Of a DNA stretch of 9,393 nt, positions 6,745 to 9,393 are shown in pieces; the stretch's first letter is position 1; each line of letters opens with the position of its first letter. Position numbers and translations under genes: made by a program. Under the pieces are notes generated by a model that was not told the origin of the DNA, made no database searches, and was given only the letters and a program-made list of their open reading frames with translations. The DNA is from CAYNTH01 sp964427055 (GTDB taxonomy: Archaea > Aenigmatarchaeota > Aenigmatarchaeia > CG10238-14 > SCSR01). The stretch is from NCBI GenBank assembly GCA_964427055.1, contig CAYRSQ010000029.1, positions 1 through 9,393 of the forward strand, written 5' to 3'.

Positions 6745-7350
6745 TTACCCTTGTTTTCTTCCTGTAAGGCCATCCAATGTAAATTTGAAAATAAGTTCTG
6801 CAATTTCATCTGGCGAATATTTGCCATTTGGTGAATACCATAGTCTACTTCTAGAAATCATGGATGAAATAAAATAAGTTGCCAACTTCTCGTCCGCTAC
6901 ATCAAGAAGTCCCAACTCATTTCCCTGATGAATAACATCACGGAGTATGTCTTCGTAATCATCTCGCACCTCGATAATCTTTTTTCTATTTTTCTCTGAC
7001 AAACTTTTCAACTCCAAGTCAAATAACAACCCCAAGCGCCTAATATCTCCCAATGTAAATGTACAATGAAGCATTATTATCGTTCGAAGTCTTTCTATCG
7101 GATCACCTAACGTCTTATTACGGCATTCACTTATCAATGTTACTAGCTTTTTTACCTCATCATAAAATACCTGATATAATATACATTCCTTGCTTTTAAA
7201 GTAGTTATAGAGATTTCCGGGTGTCATCTTACATTTCTTCGCAATGTCACGCATTGTGGTTCTATCATAACCTTTTATCCAGAACAACTCACCGGCATTG
7301 CACAATATTAATTCTCTTTGAGTATGAAACGTATTAGTATTTTTACTCAT
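6745..7350 (-). CDS. TetR/AcrR-family transcriptional repressor
   Basis: A 201-residue regulator. The N-terminal helix-turn-helix spans about residues 15-60, with the family signature TTMRDIAKKCKMTPGNLYNY (31-50) followed by FKSKECILYQVF. The C-terminal part is a helical ligand domain. Its later motif, SRLWYSPNGKYSPDEIAELI, recalls TetR proteins that sense fatty-acyl or steroid-derived CoA esters (FadR and KstR2 types). This fits neighbours that make and use CoA thioesters. The ribosome site is weak (GAAAAG just before the ATG). The gene stands between the CoA-transferase (262 bp upstream) and the flavoenzyme (256 bp downstream). It has an operator-like dyad at its own promoter, so it probably represses itself as well as the two flanking genes. 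The effector is unknown. No clear terminator follows it. Confidence 0.92.
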   Translation of the reverse strand: MSKNTNTFHTQRELILCNAGELFWIKGYDRTTMRDIAKKCKMTPGNLYNYFKSKECILYQVFYDEVKKLVTLISECRNKTLGDPIERLRTIIMLHCTFTLGDIRRLGLLFDLELKSLSEKNRKKIIEVRDDYEDILRDVIHQGNELGLLDVADEKLATYFISSMISRSRLWYSPNGKYSPDEIAELIFKFTLDGLTGRKQG

Positions 7351-7432
7351 ATCTTTTCATCATTTGTGACGCTTTATTATTTTTACCCATCGAAAGATAA
7401 TCGGTGGGCATTTACGAAAAAGACTTAAAATT

Positions 7433-7450
7433 AATGAACGTACAGTTACC
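7433..7450 (-). promoter_or_regulatory. Operator-like dyad at the tetR-type gene promoter
   Basis: Minus-strand GGTAACTGTACGTTCATT, with the core TGTACGTTCA (7435-7444) one base from TGAACGTTCA. It matches the site before the CoA-transferase in 14 of 18 positions. It begins directly after the candidate -10, so binding here would block transcription of the regulator itself. Confidence 0.55.
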
Positions 7451-7477
7451 GCTATACCAATGCTTACTCTCTGTCAA
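7451..7477 (-). promoter_or_regulatory. Candidate sigma70 promoter of the TetR-family gene
   Basis: A perfect -35 TTGACA (7477-7472) and a -10-like TATAGC (7456-7451) are separated by 15 bases, somewhat short for sigma70. The operator-like dyad follows immediately. The rest of the 262-bp gap between this gene and the CoA-transferase stop shows no further gene and no convincing terminator. Confidence 0.45.
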
Positions 7478-7612
7478 GCAAAAAACTCATTGCATGTAAA
7501 AATTAACCTATTCCCGGACAGTCAGTCATTCTCTGGTTTGTAGGTTTGCACTGCTTCTTTTGCCAATGGATACTTTTATTGCTTTCCCTTCTCCAATCGT
7601 TTAGTAATACTT

Positions 7613-9124
7613 TTATTTTCCTGATTGAATGGGATCCCAATCGCATCCCCATATTATGCTATTTGCTGGTATTTTATATTTTCTTCGTTCTTGATAAGAC
7701 GGATATCGGCGTGTTGCGCCCTCCTTTGGATACATATTCACTGGGAAATGAGGAGGGAGCAATCCGTGATCATACGCTTCCTTTTCAAGCCATTCGCGGT
7801 CGTCCGGGTGCGCTATTGAGATCAGAGCCTTAGCGCGTTCATAACCGTTTAATCCTCTCAGGTTTACCAAACCATATTCAGTGCATACATAATGAGCTAA
7901 TTGTGCTGGTAGATCTACAGCTGCGCCCTCTGGCAAAAAAGGAACGATACGTGACTCACCGAATTTGTTTCTTGATTTAATTGCAGCTATACCACGTCCC
8001 CCGCGGGACTGACCGCAGAAACCAACAAATTGAAAAAAACCACCAGTGCTTGAAATGGGTCTTTTGTTGATAAATCCCGCACAATGTTGCCCTAACAAAT
8101 CTATAGCCATGCAATTATCTATGGCGATCATATTATCAATGCGTGAGAGCACATTGATGTTATTTGTATAATCGATGTCATAGACCGCCAAGCTGGTGTT
8201 ATGATGAACAGTATCAAAATACCACTGGGAATCGACCGGATAGGCAAAAGTCCATACACTCTTACCGCGATCTAAAGTTTTATACTTGTTGGTAACCTGA
8301 CCGGACTCAATCAACTTAATCAGCCCATAGTTTAACATCTCTGTATGAATACCGAGATCCTTAAGTCCTGCATCAGCCATTGCGGCCACGCATGCCGAAG
8401 GTAAGGATCCTATACCTAATTGGATAACATCTCGATCATCCATAATTGTCAGTATGTGTTGAGCAATTTGCTTTTCTTCTGGAGTTGGTTCAACGTTTTT
8501 TTCATTTATTTGAGGCCAGGAAAACTCATTGCAATCAACTTCAACCCAGTAATCAATATCATCAATATTTATGGTGTTGAAACGGCCACCTTCCGCCCAG
8601 GGGTAATCCTCGCGGACCTCAAGGACTATGCGTTTTGAACATTGCTGGTAGATGTTGCAACTATTTGTTCCGTATGACCAATTGAAGTAACCATATTTGT
8701 CAGGCTTTGATACGGCATTAAACCACCAGTCAATGCCTCTGTCCACCGGATCTGCTGCTGCGAAACGATAGTGGTGCCACCATGTTCCAAGAGTCCAACC
8801 CCACTGTGCCCAGCTGGTCACACCTCGTCTGCTCCGCAGTTGCCGGTTCCATGGAGAAAAAAAATACTGGTGAAAACAGTGATATTTTTCTTCAGGGTCA
8901 ACATTTTCAAAAATGGTTCGAGGATTATACATGCCATAGCTCCAGAACTCTATATCTTTCAACTGATCAGTTCGGGGGGCCAATCGTTTTGCCAGTTCTT
9001 CTAAACAAACGGTCGAATCGCCACCAATAGTACCAGGATTAATCCAATCGCCCGATTTTACCATGCTACATATTTGTTGTGGTGTTCTCTTCTTATTACG
9101 AATTTTTTGCTGGATCGGTGTCAT
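7613..9124 (-). CDS. Acetyl-CoA hydrolase/transferase family protein (acyl-CoA:carboxylate CoA-transferase)
   Basis: A 503-residue cytosolic enzyme of the family that includes 4-hydroxybutyrate, succinate and acetate CoA-transferases. It would move CoA from a donor thioester to a carboxylate by way of a glutamyl-CoA intermediate. The CoA-binding loop is QLGIGSLPSA (235-244). The catalytic Glu is probably E262 in GIHTEML. The C-terminal domain shows QSRGGRGIAAIKSR (372-385), CTEYGLVNLRG (414-424) and IAHPDDREWLEKEA (437-450), all family hallmarks. GAGGT six bases before the ATG supports the start. An unusual Trp-rich segment lies at 105-149 (eight Trp, including WW at 115 and 133, and HH at 117). 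I do not recall it from standard members, so a specialised substrate pocket is possible. A promoter and operator-like dyad lie upstream. The role is inferred to be activation of the acid imported by the TRAP system; simple thioester hydrolysis is the alternative. Confidence 0.9.
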   Translation of the reverse strand: MTPIQQKIRNKKRTPQQICSMVKSGDWINPGTIGGDSTVCLEELAKRLAPRTDQLKDIEFWSYGMYNPRTIFENVDPEEKYHCFHQYFFSPWNRQLRSRRGVTSWAQWGWTLGTWWHHYRFAAADPVDRGIDWWFNAVSKPDKYGYFNWSYGTNSCNIYQQCSKRIVLEVREDYPWAEGGRFNTINIDDIDYWVEVDCNEFSWPQINEKNVEPTPEEKQIAQHILTIMDDRDVIQLGIGSLPSACVAAMADAGLKDLGIHTEMLNYGLIKLIESGQVTNKYKTLDRGKSVWTFAYPVDSQWYFDTVHHNTSLAVYDIDYTNNINVLSRIDNMIAIDNCMAIDLLGQHCAGFINKRPISSTGGFFQFVGFCGQSRGGRGIAAIKSRNKFGESRIVPFLPEGAAVDLPAQLAHYVCTEYGLVNLRGLNGYERAKALISIAHPDDREWLEKEAYDHGLLPPHFPVNMYPKEGATRRYPSYQERRKYKIPANSIIWGCDWDPIQSGK

Positions 9125-9205
9125 AGTAATACCTCGGAAAAAATAGTTTATATTGTTAGCAACAGTTTCTTTAATGAGTCGGGGAGGAAAAAATTTAGCT
9201 GTATG

Positions 9206-9223
9206 AATGAATGTGCATTTACT
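9206..9223 (-). promoter_or_regulatory. Operator-like dyad at the CoA-transferase promoter
   Basis: Minus-strand AGTAAATGCACATTCATT, with the core TGCACATTCA (9208-9217) two bases from TGAACGTTCA. It lies five bases downstream of a -10 candidate and matches the site before the TetR-family gene in 14 of 18 positions. Likely a repressor site for that protein (inference). Confidence 0.5.
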
Positions 9224-9226
9224 AAA

Positions 9227-9255
9227 TTAATATAGCAGGTGCTCTTGATTGTCAA
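9227..9255 (-). promoter_or_regulatory. Candidate sigma70 promoter of the CoA-transferase gene
   Basis: A perfect -35 TTGACA (9255-9250) is followed by TATATT (9234-9229) after 15 bases or TATTAA (9232-9227) after 17 bases. Transcription would start about 90-100 bases before the ATG at 9124, leaving a leader that carries the operator-like dyad. Confidence 0.55.
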
Positions 9256-9288
9256 TCTTTTTTATGACAACATCTTTTTTATGACAGC
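9255..9288. repeat. Tandem 17-bp repeat directly upstream of the -35 box
   Basis: ATCTTTTTTATGACAAC (9255-9271) is followed without a gap by ATCTTTTTTATGACAGC (9272-9288), 16 of 17 bases identical. On the minus strand each unit contains TGTCATAAAAAAGAT, and the array runs straight into TTGACA. It may be an A-tract UP element or a pair of activator sites. Confidence 0.6.
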
Positions 9289-9393
9289 CAAAAAATAGCG
9301 ACCACGGCGAACATGTTCCGGAAAGCAGCACACCCCCCGAAAGATGTTTGACGAATATATACTTTTTGAGTATAAGCTTGGGACTTACCGTAG
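9289..9393. other. Right margin, no gene seen
   Basis: No coding signal was found. The stretch contains a perfect 10-base palindrome, GAACATGTTC (9309-9318), and a small hairpin, TATACT (9358-9363) with AGTATA (9369-9374). Neither has a clear role. Confidence 0.3.

Noticed and set aside
9309..9318. GAACATGTTC palindrome as another TetR-type site
   Set aside because: The half-sites match, but the spacing is two bases longer than in the four consistent sites, and it lies upstream of the -35 box. Left as an unexplained palindrome.
1..9393. CRISPR arrays, tRNA or rRNA genes, phage or defence genes
   Set aside because: No regularly spaced repeats, no cloverleaf or rRNA-like segments, and no recognisable phage or defence proteins were seen on either strand.

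Overview
The window looks like chromosomal DNA from an anaerobic bacterium. I would guess a Desulfobacterota-type (sulfate-reducing or syntrophic) organism. The guess rests on an AT-rich background, an Old-Yellow-Enzyme flavoprotein carrying a 4Fe-4S cysteine cluster, a TRAP-type solute-binding protein, an acyl-CoA transferase, and an IS1182-like transposase of a kind I associate with that group. There is no rRNA, tRNA or marker protein to fix the taxon. All six convincing genes lie on the minus strand, so the window reads biologically from right to left.

Layout in transcription order. 9393-9125 is the upstream region of the first gene. It holds a tandem 17-bp repeat, a sigma70-like promoter and an operator-like dyad. 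9124-7613 encodes an acetyl-CoA hydrolase/CoA-transferase family protein. 7350-6745 encodes a TetR-family repressor with its own promoter and dyad. 6488-4554 encodes an FMN/FAD/4Fe-4S NADH:flavin oxidoreductase of the 2,4-dienoyl-CoA reductase type, preceded by two more dyads. 4556-2693 is a complete IS1182-like insertion sequence with imperfect 20-bp inverted repeats and a 4-bp target duplication. 2515-1562 encodes a DUF6282-like, amidohydrolase-related protein. 1517-459 encodes a TRAP (DctP) periplasmic binding protein, followed by a perfect 17-bp-stem hairpin that probably ends the transcript. 1-397 is gene-free but rich in inverted repeats.

How the genes may work together (inference): a carboxylate is captured in the periplasm by the DctP protein, activated to a CoA thioester by the transferase, and reduced or oxidised at a C=C bond by the flavoenzyme. 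The DUF6282 protein would carry out a hydrolytic or related step. The TetR protein probably senses the acid or its CoA ester. Four sites, upstream of three genes, lie within one or two bases of the perfect dyad TGAACGTTCA, and three of them sit just downstream of a -10-like element. This argues for one small TetR-controlled regulon. The substrate is unknown.

Most notable points. (1) The shared four-site operator set. (2) The IS landed exactly at the stop codon of the flavoenzyme gene and regenerated a stop from its own terminal repeat (TAG became TGA), leaving the protein unchanged while separating it from the downstream genes. (3) The transposase lacks the catalytic Glu of its Y-(2)-R-(3)-E signature, apparently through a short in-frame deletion, so this copy is probably immobile on its own.
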